The notes beneath the pieces are model-generated. The model saw only the letters and a program-made list of their open reading frames with translations, had not been told where the DNA came from and did not search any database. Positions 20,105 through 28,645 of a DNA stretch of 64,000 nucleotides are shown one piece after another. Position numbers and translations under genes: made by a program. Source of the DNA: Pulveribacter suum (GTDB lineage: Bacteria; Pseudomonadota; Gammaproteobacteria; Burkholderiales; Burkholderiaceae_C); assembly GCF_003013695.1 (NCBI RefSeq), contig NZ_CP027792.1, positions 248,001 through 312,000 on the forward strand, written 5' to 3'. How positions within the stretch are numbered: position 1 is the stretch's first letter; every line of letters begins with the position of its first letter.

Positions 20105-21124
20105 ATGTCCGACACCCACAACCACGGCGCTGGCGCCAGCGAATCGCAACTGAAGAAAGCCCTGGCGCTCACCGCCACCTTCCTGGTCGTGGAGGTGATC
20201 GGCGGGCTGTGGAGCGGCAGCCTGGCGCTGCTGTCGGACGCCGCGCACATGCTGACCGACGTGGTGGCGCTGGCGATCGCGCTGCTGGCCGTGCGCATCG
20301 GCCGGCGCCCAGCCGACGACCAGCGCACCTTTGGCTACGCGCGCTTCGAGATCCTGGCCGCGGCCTTCAACGCGCTGCTGCTGTTTGCCGTGGCGGGCTA
20401 TGTGCTGTACGAGGCCTGGCGGCGCTTTTCCGAGCCGCCCGAGGTGCAGTCCGTCGCCATGCTGGTGGTGGCCACTGCCGGGCTGGTCACCAACCTGATC
20501 AGCATGCGGCTGCTGTCGGGCGGCAAGGAGAGCAGCCTGAACGTCAAGGGTGCCTATCTGGAGGTGTGGGCCGACCTGCTGGGCTCGGTGGGCGTGATCG
20601 CCGGCGCCATCGTTATCTGGCTCACGGGCTGGGTGTGGGTGGACACGCTGGTGGCCGTCGCCATCGGCCTGTGGGTGCTGCCGCGCACCTGGGTGCTGCT
20701 GGGCGAGAGCGTGCACGTGCTGCTGGAGGGCGTGCCGCGCGGCGTGTCGCTGCCCGACGTGCGCAGCGCCCTGGCCGGGCACCCCGGCGTGGCCAGCGTG
20801 CACGAGCTGCACGTGTGGAGCCTGACCAGCGGGCAGATCAGCCTGACGGCCCACATCGTGAACGCGCCCCCGGCCCACCCGCAGGAGCTGCTGGTGCAGC
20901 TGCGCGCGATGCTGGCGGAGCGCTTCGCGCTGCACCACACCACGCTGCAGGTGGAAGCGCAGGCCTGCGAGCTGGCGGGCGAGGGGCACAGCTTTGGCGG
21001 CGCCACACTGCATGGCGGGGATGAGCATGACCACGACCATGGGCATGCGCACGCGATTGAGGCGACGCCCGCGCAGCAAGGGCCGCATGCCCATGGAGGG
21101 CCCGGCGGCGCGCACGCGCACTGA
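20105..21124 (+). CDS. Cation diffusion facilitator metal exporter (CzcD/ZitB-like)
   Basis: 339 residues. Inner-membrane proton antiporter exporting Zn(II) and similar cations. Six membrane helices; helix 2 carries the metal-site motif SDAAHMLTD, helix 5 has EVWADLLGSVGV. The cytosolic C-terminal domain follows (SVHELHVWSLTSGQISLTAHI). A short His-rich N-terminus (SDTHNHGAG) and a strongly His/Asp-rich C-terminus (GGDEHDHDHGHAHA and HAHGGPGGAHAH) should bind metal. Start at 20105, in frame with a longer open stretch from 20021. Convergent with the SDR gene downstream. Confidence 0.93.
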   Translation: MSDTHNHGAGASESQLKKALALTATFLVVEVIGGLWSGSLALLSDAAHMLTDVVALAIALLAVRIGRRPADDQRTFGYARFEILAAAFNALLLFAVAGYVLYEAWRRFSEPPEVQSVAMLVVATAGLVTNLISMRLLSGGKESSLNVKGAYLEVWADLLGSVGVIAGAIVIWLTGWVWVDTLVAVAIGLWVLPRTWVLLGESVHVLLEGVPRGVSLPDVRSALAGHPGVASVHELHVWSLTSGQISLTAHIVNAPPAHPQELLVQLRAMLAERFALHHTTLQVEAQACELAGEGHSFGGATLHGGDEHDHDHGHAHAIEATPAQQGPHAHGGPGGAHAH

Positions 21125-21160
21125 CGGGGCGCACTGCGGCAGCGGCGCCCTGCCCGCTCG

Positions 21161-21922
21161 TCAGTCCTTGACCAACCCGCTGTCCACCACCAGGTTCTGT
21201 CCCGTCACCGCCCGCGCCCAGGGCGAGAGGAAGAACAGCACCGCATCGGCAAACTCGGCCGGCGTGGTCACGCGGCGCAGCGGGGTCATGCTGGCGATCA
21301 GGTCGAACACCGCCTCGGGCGTGGCGCTGCTCGCGTCCGTGGTGCGCAAGAGCCCGCCCGAGACCATGTTCACCGTGATGCCGTCGGGCCCCAGGTCGTG
21401 CGCCGCCGTGCGGGTCAGCGACAGCAGCGCCGCCTTGGCCGCCGTGTAGTCGTGGTAGGGCACCACCGGGTTCTGAAACAGGTTGGTGCCCACGTTCACG
21501 ATGCGCCCAAAGCCCTGCGCGCGCATGCCGGGCAGGGCGGCCTGCATGGTGTTGAGCGCGCCCTTCACGGCGCCCTCGATCTGCTGGCTGAAGCGCTCCC
21601 AGGCGATGTCGCCCAGCTTGGGGCGCGCGTCGCCGTCGAAGGAGAACTGCGCCAGGGCGTTGTTGACGACGGCGGTGATGGGGGCGCCGGTGCGCTCGCG
21701 TGCGGTGGCGAAGAGGCGTTGCACGGCGGCGGCGTCGGTCACGTCGGCCTGCAGGGCGATGGTGCGCGGGCCCAGCTCGTCGGCCAGGGCCTGGGCAGCG
21801 GCTTCGCTGCGGTGGTAGTTGATGACCACGCCAGCGCCCTCGCGCGCTAGGGCGCGCACGATGGCTTGGCCTAGGCCACGGGCGCCGCCGGTGACCAGGA
21901 CCCATTGTTCGGACAGTTGCAT
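21161..21922 (-). CDS. SDR-family oxidoreductase (3-oxoacyl-ACP reductase-like)
   Basis: 253 residues. Cofactor motif TGGARGLG at residues ~11-18, NNALAQF in place of the usual NNAG, catalytic Ser region IVNVGTNLF and Tyr/Lys in YHDYTAAKAAL, C-terminal ADAVLFFLSPWARAVTGQNL. It is annotated in related genomes as a 3-oxoacyl-ACP reductase, but the substrate cannot be told; NNA-L rather than NNAG and the missing canonical Ser position (T in VGTN) hint at a different acyl or polyol substrate. Start at 21922 (MQLSEQW) with AAGGAAGTC just upstream. Last ordinary gene before the AT-rich segment. Confidence 0.82.
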   Translation of the reverse strand: MQLSEQWVLVTGGARGLGQAIVRALAREGAGVVINYHRSEAAAQALADELGPRTIALQADVTDAAAVQRLFATARERTGAPITAVVNNALAQFSFDGDARPKLGDIAWERFSQQIEGAVKGALNTMQAALPGMRAQGFGRIVNVGTNLFQNPVVPYHDYTAAKAALLSLTRTAAHDLGPDGITVNMVSGGLLRTTDASSATPEAVFDLIASMTPLRRVTTPAEFADAVLFFLSPWARAVTGQNLVVDSGLVKD

Positions 21923-22428
21923 GTGAGACTTCCTTTCGTCAGTTATCCATGACGCGGCGTGGCCCCAGTCGGTAGAGCCTGGCAGCGACTCAGGGGAAGT
22001 GATTACTCTTTCGTGGGCAGCGTTGAGCTCACAGCTTGTGCTCGCTGGTGCGGGTGGATAGGTCAGACACATCAGGTCTGCGTCCGCCCAGTGCTAGCCG
22101 GACAGATCTTCGCAAGCCCACACCAGCAACCGCCGCCACGCCCGTGGGATACGCGGCATCAGCCCGCCCAAGCGGTTGAGCCGCGAAACTGGTGCTACGG
22201 GAGCAAGCCAAAAAAATTTCAGTGACTCATCATTGAGTAGAAGGCAGCCCAATAATTGATAGTCGACGCTTCCTATTAGTCGTCACCAGCCATTCAATAT
22301 GAACTCCAAAAACAAGTCCCTCGACGCCTGTCTCCAACCATTTTCGTCTTTCCAGTTAAAATAATTACCGCCATTCTATTTAGATCCTATGCTTCTTGAA
22401 ATTTTATATCAGAAATGCAAATAATTTA
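21923..22428. other. AT-rich gap without a recognisable gene
   Basis: About 500 bp between an SDR gene and the IS1595 element. The first ~280 bp are still fairly GC-rich; from about 22200 the base composition turns sharply AT-rich, the left edge of the accessory segment. Short open frames exist on both strands (for example 22029-22211 minus) but I recognise nothing in them. It may hold remnants of a deleted gene and the promoter of the SDR gene. Confidence 0.5.
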
Positions 22429-23175
22429 GGGTCTTAGGAAGCAAACTCATCTTTCGAATGAACTAACTTCCTATCGTGGTTCAGAAAAACACGTACTTCA
22501 GGCGTTCCAAGCTGAGCGAGGCCAAGTTTCGCCAGATCGTGCGGCTGTTTGCGATGGACTTGACTGCCACGGACTGTGCCGAGCTTTGCGGCGTATCGGT
22601 GCGTTCGATCAATGCGATCTACCTGCGCATGCGCGCCCGGATGGCCGAGCACTGCGAGGCGCTGTCGCCACTCGTCGGTGAGCTGGAGGCCGATGAGTCG
22701 TACTTTGGCCCCAGGCGCGTGCGAGGCTTGCGCGGGCGCGGCGCGGGCCGCAAAACAGTCGTGTTCGGTCTGCTCAAACGCGGCGACTGCGTGTACACCG
22801 AAATCGTGCCGGACGCCTCCAAACGCACGCTGCAAGCCATCATCCGCGGCAAGGCGGACATCGCCAGCGTCATCCACACCGATCGCTGGCGCGGCTATGA
22901 CGGCTTGGTGGATGTGGGCTTTGACAAACACTTTCGCGTCAGCCACGGAGCCAACGAGTTCGCCCGCGGCTCGGTGCATGTCAACGGCATCGAGAGCTTT
23001 TGGAGCTTTGCCAAGCGGCGCCCGGCGCAGTTCAACGGCGTGCCGCGCAAGACGTTTTACCTGCACCTGAAGGAGACTGAGTTTCGCTTCAACTATCGCA
23101 ACCAAAACCTCTACAAGGCACTGCTCTCGTTGCTGAGAAACAATCCGCTTTGAGCTATTTTGCTTCCTAAGACCC
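22429..23175 (+). mobile_element. IS1595-family insertion sequence (ISXO2-like)
   Basis: 747 bp. Perfect 17-bp terminal inverted repeats GGGTCTTAGGAAGCAAA (22429-22445) and its complement (23159-23175). Direct repeat TAATTTA flanks both ends (22422-22428 and 23176-23182); the family usually makes 8 bp, here only 7 match exactly. One transposase gene fills the element and is much more GC-rich than the surrounding DNA. Element looks complete and recent. Confidence 0.92.
22476..23153 (+). CDS. IS1595-family transposase
   Basis: 225 residues, GTG start. N-terminal helical DNA-binding region (KLSEAKFRQIVRLFAMDLTA ... GVSVRSINAIYLRMR) then an ISXO2-like RNase-H-fold catalytic domain. Catalytic acidic residues are visible in ELEADESYFG and VIHTDRWRGYD, and the third motif is VNGIESFWSFAKRR, which has the Asn and Glu typical of the family. 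No frameshift or stop, so probably active. Catalyses cut-and-paste transposition of its own element. Confidence 0.93.
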   Translation: MVQKNTYFRRSKLSEAKFRQIVRLFAMDLTATDCAELCGVSVRSINAIYLRMRARMAEHCEALSPLVGELEADESYFGPRRVRGLRGRGAGRKTVVFGLLKRGDCVYTEIVPDASKRTLQAIIRGKADIASVIHTDRWRGYDGLVDVGFDKHFRVSHGANEFARGSVHVNGIESFWSFAKRRPAQFNGVPRKTFYLHLKETEFRFNYRNQNLYKALLSLLRNNPL

Positions 23176-23242
23176 TAATTTAATTATCAACCACCGCCTA
23201 CAAGACGCATTCCCCTGAACCCTGCCGTACTCCGATAGACTA

Positions 23243-24778
23243 CTACATCCAAATGGCTTGGGAGACAACTTCGCGAATAACTTGGATCTTCACCTCGCCA
23301 ATATAGTCAATATCGTCAAGTTCCTCGTCGGTCGCGTTGGCGAGCTTCCCTACAGTCGTCATGCCAGCTGCCTTTAGGCGTTGAATTATGGGATCAGTTA
23401 AACCGTATGGGTAAGCCGGAGACCGCCCGAGGACATTAATTTCCTTATTGAGGATTGCCAGTCCGGTTTCATCCGGCAATTCTGGCAACTTTATTGCCTG
23501 AAACGGCGCCCCTGAAATATGCAACTCGGCAGGATCTGATACGGTCTGTAGCCATTCTTCAATCATTTCGAAAGTCAACCGCCTCGTTGGCGTTGCCTCA
23601 AGCAAACTGCAGAGATTTATCGCGAAGATAGGACCTCTCCCTCCGGATTTTAATGCCCGCGAAGCCTCACGTCTTGCCACAAAGCCGAGATATTCTAGAA
23701 TTTCAAATATTTTTAAGTATGGGCTAACTACCTGCCGATGGATCAAAACTCGATCTTGTGCAGTAGTTCGGAGATTGCTTTTAACCGGCTTCGTCCCATG
23801 GTCAACAATTACGCCAAAAACCTCTCTAGCCGGATCAATAAGCGCCTCGTAGATACCCAATTTCGGCGCCACCTCATCCATCAATGGCCAGAAATAATCA
23901 GAAGCCATTTCAAGCAGACACTGCGTCACCTCTGGAATGCCGATTTTATCCTTATCGTCAAACCTATTGCAGGCCAATATAAACCCACGAAGATTACCAA
24001 CCACGGCGCGCCCAAGAAGGTTGGCAAACTGCGATGGAGCTAGCCGATCCGAAAAATTAGCGCGATCGGACAGTCGGGGATATCGGGCCTTTACTACGTC
24101 CGGAAAGAAGTCGGGGGCAGAAGTTATGTCGGATCGACCAATGTCGATGACGGTAGAATCATTAAAAACATCGAAACGAACACCGAATTTCGTCACGCCG
24201 GGATAGATTGATGCCTTGCAGGAGGTGAGGCTACTCGACAAAGTACGGTATAAGTCGAAAAAGACTTCAAGAGGTTTTTCGCGACCAATATGTGCCGCAT
24301 CATCGAATAATAAAACAATTCTCATGTTCAGGCCCTGCGCCAAAGCAGTCAGGCCGAACTGAAGCGACACTTGATCTGTCGCATCTGCGAAGTCGTATTC
24401 GAGATTTCGCGCGCTGAGCTCCCGTTGAATTGCTTGCGAAAGAAGAACGCAAAAGTGGCCGATGTATTCATTGCCGTCTGATTGCAGCAACGGAAGATAG
24501 CGCAAGCTGACATAGACAGGAAGTACACTCATCGATACTCTCATCCGTCGAAAAGCTTCAATCAATAGCGCACTCTTACCACTGCCTCGACCTCCTCGCA
24601 CAAGGACTGGCCCGTGAGCGCTCAACTTTCGGATGATAACTTCGTCGTGTGACGAAAATTTGTGATATTTATCGAACTGACCGGGCGGGCACTCTTCCGC
24701 AGCGAGGATGAGCCCAGGGTCCAAATCGGTATAGTTAGCGGTGTTCAAGGTATAAGCCTCTTTATTGATTTGTAGCAT
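23243..24778 (-). CDS. P-loop ATPase with C-terminal RNA polymerase alpha-CTD-like HhH domain (unknown system)
   Basis: 511 residues, family not recognised. Walker A GGRGSGKSAL at residues 62-71 and Walker B IVLLFDD at 154-160 define an AAA/STAND-like NTPase. A YPGVTKFGVRFDVF segment (~192-206) may be a sensor strand. The middle region (~240-450) is helical with a winged-helix-like stretch (YLKIFEILEYLGFVARREAS). The last ~55 residues (LTDPIIQRLKAAGMTTVGKL then TDEELDDIDYIGEVKIQVIR) resemble the alpha-CTD helix-hairpin-helix fold, suggesting DNA contact. The gene is AT-rich for this chromosome. Its ATG lies 34 bp inside the upstream gene, so they are coupled. A defence or conflict role is inference from context only. 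Confidence 0.75.
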   Translation of the reverse strand: MLQINKEAYTLNTANYTDLDPGLILAAEECPPGQFDKYHKFSSHDEVIIRKLSAHGPVLVRGGRGSGKSALLIEAFRRMRVSMSVLPVYVSLRYLPLLQSDGNEYIGHFCVLLSQAIQRELSARNLEYDFADATDQVSLQFGLTALAQGLNMRIVLLFDDAAHIGREKPLEVFFDLYRTLSSSLTSCKASIYPGVTKFGVRFDVFNDSTVIDIGRSDITSAPDFFPDVVKARYPRLSDRANFSDRLAPSQFANLLGRAVVGNLRGFILACNRFDDKDKIGIPEVTQCLLEMASDYFWPLMDEVAPKLGIYEALIDPAREVFGVIVDHGTKPVKSNLRTTAQDRVLIHRQVVSPYLKIFEILEYLGFVARREASRALKSGGRGPIFAINLCSLLEATPTRRLTFEMIEEWLQTVSDPAELHISGAPFQAIKLPELPDETGLAILNKEINVLGRSPAYPYGLTDPIIQRLKAAGMTTVGKLANATDEELDDIDYIGEVKIQVIREVVSQAIWM

Positions 24779-25491
24779 CTGACTGCTTCGCTAGGCGGGA
24801 GGGAGGCATAGGCGGTATGCACAAAATGGGAGATTAGCCCGAGATTTGCTACAAGCAAAAATGTTTCCCGAATGGAGTTTTTAACAGTGGCTTCGTCAAA
24901 TAGCAACGCGGTCGTGAAAAACTCCCAGTGCACGCCCTTCGACAAAACCGAATAGAGCTGCGCGCTTCTGCCCTTAGCTTCATCCATGAACCGGTCTGGA
25001 TCAATGCCGACAATATCGGACAACAACGGGTCAGAATCATGGCTAGAGACGTAGTCAATCATTCGATTTATTGCAGGTTTCCAGAAGATATGCTCAAAGT
25101 GCTTGGAAAACAATGCGCGACTAATCTTGGGAAGATCGTGGTCGATACTCCACAAAGCTTGGTTAGGTTTTTCGTCAGGCATCACATCACCTGACCAAGC
25201 AAAAGCTGATTTCGCACGCTTCCCTGGCTCATACTCCGGCTGTGCTTGGAACTCGCTCAAATAGAGCATGCGGAATGAGTCGAGGCGTCCTACAAGTGCA
25301 GCGCAGCCATTCTCTAATAGAACACGGGAGCAAAAGGGCCCAAAACTGAGGGCTTCGTCTGTGATGCTTTCGGTTAAAAAATTGGCCGCTTTGGTAGAGA
25401 AATTCCGAAGTGAATTCCCAAGCTGGTTAAGGGCAATTTTTCCAGTTCCCTCTGATTGATCGCCACATAGAAGAAGTGCAATTTCATTCAT
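24745..25491 (-). CDS. Unknown protein, first gene of the ATPase operon
   Basis: 248 residues, not recognised. Mostly predicted alpha-helical, no signal peptide or membrane segment. A motif AQLYSVLSKGVHWEFF near residue 180 recalls the LSxxVH pattern of several HEPN-like and AbiV-like helical proteins, but this is a weak resemblance and no RxxxxH is evident. The start ATG at 25491 is the first good one; the 3' end overlaps the ATPase gene by 34 bp. Low GC content matches the ATPase, so the pair arrived together. It could be an effector or an adaptor controlled by the ATPase (inference). Confidence 0.7.
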   Translation of the reverse strand: MNEIALLLCGDQSEGTGKIALNQLGNSLRNFSTKAANFLTESITDEALSFGPFCSRVLLENGCAALVGRLDSFRMLYLSEFQAQPEYEPGKRAKSAFAWSGDVMPDEKPNQALWSIDHDLPKISRALFSKHFEHIFWKPAINRMIDYVSSHDSDPLLSDIVGIDPDRFMDEAKGRSAQLYSVLSKGVHWEFFTTALLFDEATVKNSIRETFLLVANLGLISHFVHTAYASLPPSEAVRCYKSIKRLIP

Positions 25492-25760
25492 TTAGTCTGG
25501 TGCTATTACGACACAAAACACACGGGTTTGGCTACACAGATGGGCGCTTACCGAAAAGCCGTGTATTGAAAATTCGCGCAACAAGAAAATCGGAACAAGT
25601 AGTCCTCCAGTCTAACAGTCAATCCACTCACTAGATGCAGGCGAGCCCTTGTCAAACGCACTGTCAGACCACCGTTGAGTTGCCTCGACGAAGGACGACT
25701 TCTCCTGATGCTAATGAGCCGCAAGAGGTCGAAATCAGCCATAAGCCCTCTAGTCGCAGC
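25492..25760. other. AT-rich intergenic segment
   Basis: 269 bp between the ATPase operon and the first NERD helicase. It should carry the operon promoter (minus strand), but no clear -35/-10 pair stands out. A 64-codon open frame (25548-25742 minus) is not convincing. Base composition changes abruptly to high GC at about 25780, inside the 3' end of the helicase gene, marking the right edge of the AT-rich insert. Confidence 0.4.
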
Positions 25761-27572
25761 TCACACAATCAGCACACTCTGCGTAGCACCCGTCATTGCC
25801 ACATAAAACACCCGCGCTTCTAATATCGCAACCCCGCTTTCAACACCTTTCTCCTCCCCAACACCGCGCTCACCCATCACCGCCACCACCGGCCACTCCA
25901 ACCCCTTGCTCGCGTGCATCGTCGTCACCTTGATGGCGTCCTCTTCCAGCCGATAGTCGCCTGAACGCTTGCGCACCCGGTGCGGCAGCCCCTTGCGTGC
26001 CAGGGCGGCGCACGCTTCCATCTCGCTGTGATGCCGGCACAGCACGGCCATATCGCCCCAGGGGTGGCCCTGGGCGTACTGGTCGGCCAGCAGCTCGGCC
26101 ACCCGGGCCGCGCGCTCGGGCAGGGTGGGCAGGTCGTCGATGACGATGGGCTCGGGGCCTTCGCGGCCGCAGCTCTGGGGTTGCAGCAGGGGGATGCCGT
26201 CGTCTCCGCCTTCGGCGTCTTCGGGCTGCAGCAGGTCACCGGCCATGCGGTGGGCCACCTGCAATATCTGCCGCGTGTTGCGGTAGTTGATCTTCAGGAT
26301 GGTGGTGCGGCCGGCGGCCTGGATGCCCACGCTTTTCAGGCTGAAGCTCTTGGTCCGGGTGCGGTCGTAGATGCTCTGCGCGTCGTCGTAGAGCAGCAGC
26401 AGGCTGTTGGTGGCGGGGTCCACCATTTGCGTGGCGAGCGTGAGCCATTCGGGCGCGAAGTCGTGGCCCTCGTCGATGAGCACGGCGTGGTACTGGCCGG
26501 TGGGGATGCGGCCCGCCGCCACGCCGGCGATGACGCCCTGCACGTACTCGTCCATCAGCTTGGCCACCGCCTTGCGCTGCCTGCCTTCGGGCAGCAGCTG
26601 GTGCTGCATCAGCTGGTCGCGGCACCATTTGTGGAAGTGGCGCACGTGCACGCGCTCGTGCAGGCCCTTGGCGGCCATGTCGGCGGCCAGCTTCACGGCC
26701 AGCGGCTCGTTGTAGCAAAGCACCAGGATGGGCTTGCTGGCGGCGGTTTGCGTCCTCGCCAGGTGCTCGGCGCGGTAGCCCAGGATCATGGTCTTGCCCG
26801 AGCCGGCCACGCCGTGGATGACGCGGTGGCCGTCGCCCAGGCTGCGGGCCAGCTGCTCCTGCTGCAGGTCCATCACCTGCATCAGGTCGGGCAGGCGGGC
26901 GTCCTCATCGGTCCCGCCGGTGCCGAACAGGCTTTGCTGCTGCGGCACGCGCACTTCGGGGAAGAGGATCCAGCGCACGCGGTCCAGCTGCTGCGGCGTC
27001 AGGCCGGGCGCGCCGAAGCGGCGGGGGAACATGGCGTGCAGGCGCTGCGCGAAGGCGGCAGCGTCCACGCTCTCCAGCATCTCGTCCTTGCAGACGACCA
27101 GGTGCGGCGCCATGGCCGCGCCCAGCCCGGCGGCGTCGAACTGCTGGCGGGTGATCTGGGTCAGCACCACGCCGTGCCCCCAGGGCAGCACCAGCTTGCC
27201 CTGGTGCGGGCCGCCCTGCTGCACCAGCTGCGCGTCGCGCTCCAGCGCGTTGACCACCTGGATGACGCAGTGGCGGGCCTGCTGCAGCGGGCTCATGACC
27301 ACCTTGAGCGGCTGACCTTCGGGCGCGATCTCGAAGCGCTCGCGCGTGGCGCTGCGGATGGTCTGCAGGTGCCAGTCCTTGACCTCCAGCACCAGCGCGC
27401 CGTGCTGCGGGTGCAGCAGCACGAAATCGGGCCGGGTCTGCTGGGGGCCGATGGGCACGTCCCACCACAGCAGCCAGTCCTGGTGCAGTTTTTTTTGCAG
27501 CCGCTCGGCCAGACGGCGCTCGCCGGGGGTGCCCCGGCCGGCCATCGTGCCGGCCGACATCAACGTTGCCAT
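25761..27572 (-). CDS. NERD-domain UvrD-like helicase (paralogue A, altered motif VI)
   Basis: 603 residues. N-terminal NERD nuclease-related domain with D49 (RPDFVLL) and E63/K65 (LEVKDW); superfamily 1 helicase core with Walker A GVAGSGKT (254-261), motif II as LIDEGHDFAPEW, motif III LYDDAQSIYDR, motif IV region INYRNTRQI and motif V TTMHASKGLEWPVV. Motif VI reads YVAMTGATQ, where the paralogue at 33833-35656 has YVAATRATH: the arginine that contacts ATP gamma-phosphate in UvrD-type helicases is replaced by Gly. The protein also ends 8 residues later, at the boundary with AT-rich DNA. It may be catalytically impaired. Probably DNA repair or defence; true role unknown. Confidence 0.85.
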   Translation of the reverse strand: MATLMSAGTMAGRGTPGERRLAERLQKKLHQDWLLWWDVPIGPQQTRPDFVLLHPQHGALVLEVKDWHLQTIRSATRERFEIAPEGQPLKVVMSPLQQARHCVIQVVNALERDAQLVQQGGPHQGKLVLPWGHGVVLTQITRQQFDAAGLGAAMAPHLVVCKDEMLESVDAAAFAQRLHAMFPRRFGAPGLTPQQLDRVRWILFPEVRVPQQQSLFGTGGTDEDARLPDLMQVMDLQQEQLARSLGDGHRVIHGVAGSGKTMILGYRAEHLARTQTAASKPILVLCYNEPLAVKLAADMAAKGLHERVHVRHFHKWCRDQLMQHQLLPEGRQRKAVAKLMDEYVQGVIAGVAAGRIPTGQYHAVLIDEGHDFAPEWLTLATQMVDPATNSLLLLYDDAQSIYDRTRTKSFSLKSVGIQAAGRTTILKINYRNTRQILQVAHRMAGDLLQPEDAEGGDDGIPLLQPQSCGREGPEPIVIDDLPTLPERAARVAELLADQYAQGHPWGDMAVLCRHHSEMEACAALARKGLPHRVRKRSGDYRLEEDAIKVTTMHASKGLEWPVVAVMGERGVGEEKGVESGVAILEARVFYVAMTGATQSVLIV

Positions 27573-27661
27573 CGCCTCCCTCTCGGCTCATCAAGGTTTC
27601 AATCGGAAACACTTTATAAGAGCACCCGCTGATGGCTGGCTGACGGAAACCCCGAGGGTTG

Positions 27662-27750
27662 ACAAACAACAAAAAGGGCTTGAGCCCGATTTTCAATGAA
27701 ATCAGGCTCAAACCCTTTATACACAAGCGCTGGCAGCTATCAAATCTGCA
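27662..27750 (-). repeat. Dispersed palindromic repeat, copy 5 (long form with hairpin)
   Basis: The common core CAAGCGCTGGCAGCTATCAA is preceded by a 20-bp imperfect stem (27673-27692 with 27699-27718, TCAATG loop, two mismatches that can wobble in RNA). It lies downstream of the VOC gene on the minus strand and may terminate its transcript. Confidence 0.75.
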
Positions 27751-27784
27751 GTGCTTTTGCCGGCGCAGCGGCCGGCAGCGATGG

Positions 27785-28177
27785 TCAGGCCGCCTTGGGC
27801 GGGCGGTGCAGCAGGCAGACCTTGTTGCCGTCCGGGTCGCGCAGGTAGGCCAGGTACATGCCGCCGGCGCCCTGCTCGCCACGCCAGCCGGGTGCGTCTT
27901 CGCAGTCGGTGCCGCCTGCGGCGACGCCGGCGGCGTGGGCAGCGCGGGCCTGCTCGGGCGAGGTGGCAGCAAAGCCGATGGTGCTGCCGTTGCCGTGGCA
28001 AGCGGGTTCGCCGTTGATGGGCGCGGTGATGGCAAAGGTATTGCCGCCGTGGCGCCAGAAGGTGCGGTTCTTCGGGTCGGTGAAGCCGGGCTTGATGTCC
28101 AGCGCGCCCAGCAGGGCGTCGTAGAACTTGCGGGATTTCTCGAGGTCGCTCGCGCCGAGCATGACGTGGCTGAACAT
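27785..28177 (-). CDS. VOC-family (glyoxalase/bleomycin-resistance fold) protein
   Basis: 130 residues. Paired beta-alpha-beta-beta-beta modules: first MFSHVMLGASDLEKSRKFYDALLG, second ending in MYLAYLRDPDGNKVCLLHR. Metal-ligand positions typical of the fold are His4 and a late acidic or His residue; here DPDGNK follows the usual pattern. Members include glyoxalases, dioxygenases and resistance proteins; the substrate is not predictable. Start at 28177 chosen because the fold begins there; the frame is open to 28540 without homologous-looking sequence. Monocistronic. Confidence 0.85.
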   Translation of the reverse strand: MFSHVMLGASDLEKSRKFYDALLGALDIKPGFTDPKNRTFWRHGGNTFAITAPINGEPACHGNGSTIGFAATSPEQARAAHAAGVAAGGTDCEDAPGWRGEQGAGGMYLAYLRDPDGNKVCLLHRPPKAA

Positions 28178-28403
28178 GGTGTTGACCGTGGCCTTTGCGG
28201 GTTGAAAAAGAGTGGAAGCAGGAAAGGCGCGGGCAAGTGGCACGCGCCCGCGCCATCGTAGTGCGCAGCCAATGCGGCGCCCGTCGCGCAGGAGTCTGCG
28301 CCGCGCAGCAGGCCGACTGGCGCGTGGCGAGACGTCCGACAGGGCGCGCGGCGGGCGCTGCCTAGGATCGACGGCTCCATCAGCCATACCCCAGGAGTGA
28401 TCC

Positions 28404-28610
28404 ATGAGCGTCGCCAAAGTCATCGAAGTGAGTTCCACCAGCCCCAAGAGTTTCGAGGACGCCATCAACAACGGCCTGCAACAGGCATGCAAGGACGCCA
28501 ACAGCGTGCGCGGCGCCTGGATCAAGGAGCAGAAAGTCACCGTGGAGGGCGGCCGCGTCTCGGCCTACCGCGTCAACATGCAGGTGACCTTCGTCGAGCC
28601 CCAGGCCTGA
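28404..28610 (+). CDS. Dodecin family flavin-binding protein
   Basis: 68 residues, full dodecin length. MSVAKVIEVSSTSPKSFEDA, then the helix INNGLQQACKDANSVRGAW and two strands ending VNMQVTFVEPQA. Dodecins assemble as dodecamers that store FMN, lumichrome or CoA. The conserved Trp of the flavin stack is present in GAWIKEQ. A strong Shine-Dalgarno (CAGGAGTGATCC) precedes the ATG. Its own hairpin-T tract follows, so it is probably a single-gene unit. Confidence 0.93.
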   Translation: MSVAKVIEVSSTSPKSFEDAINNGLQQACKDANSVRGAWIKEQKVTVEGGRVSAYRVNMQVTFVEPQA

Positions 28611-28616
28611 CGCACG

Positions 28617-28645
28617 GCGCCGCAGCACGCGGCGCTTTCTTTGTC
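28617..28645 (+). terminator. Probable Rho-independent terminator after dodecin gene
   Basis: Perfect 7-bp stem GCGCCGC / GCGGCGC (28617-28623 with 28629-28635), AGCAC loop, followed by TTTCTTTGTCTTTC. The T-tract is interrupted, so strength is moderate. Confidence 0.65.

Noticed and set aside
22029..22211. 60-codon minus-strand frame in the AT-rich gap
   Set aside because: No recognisable protein, no ribosome site, spans a composition border.
25548..25742. 64-codon minus-strand frame between ATPase operon and helicase
   Set aside because: Unconvincing composition and no ribosome site.
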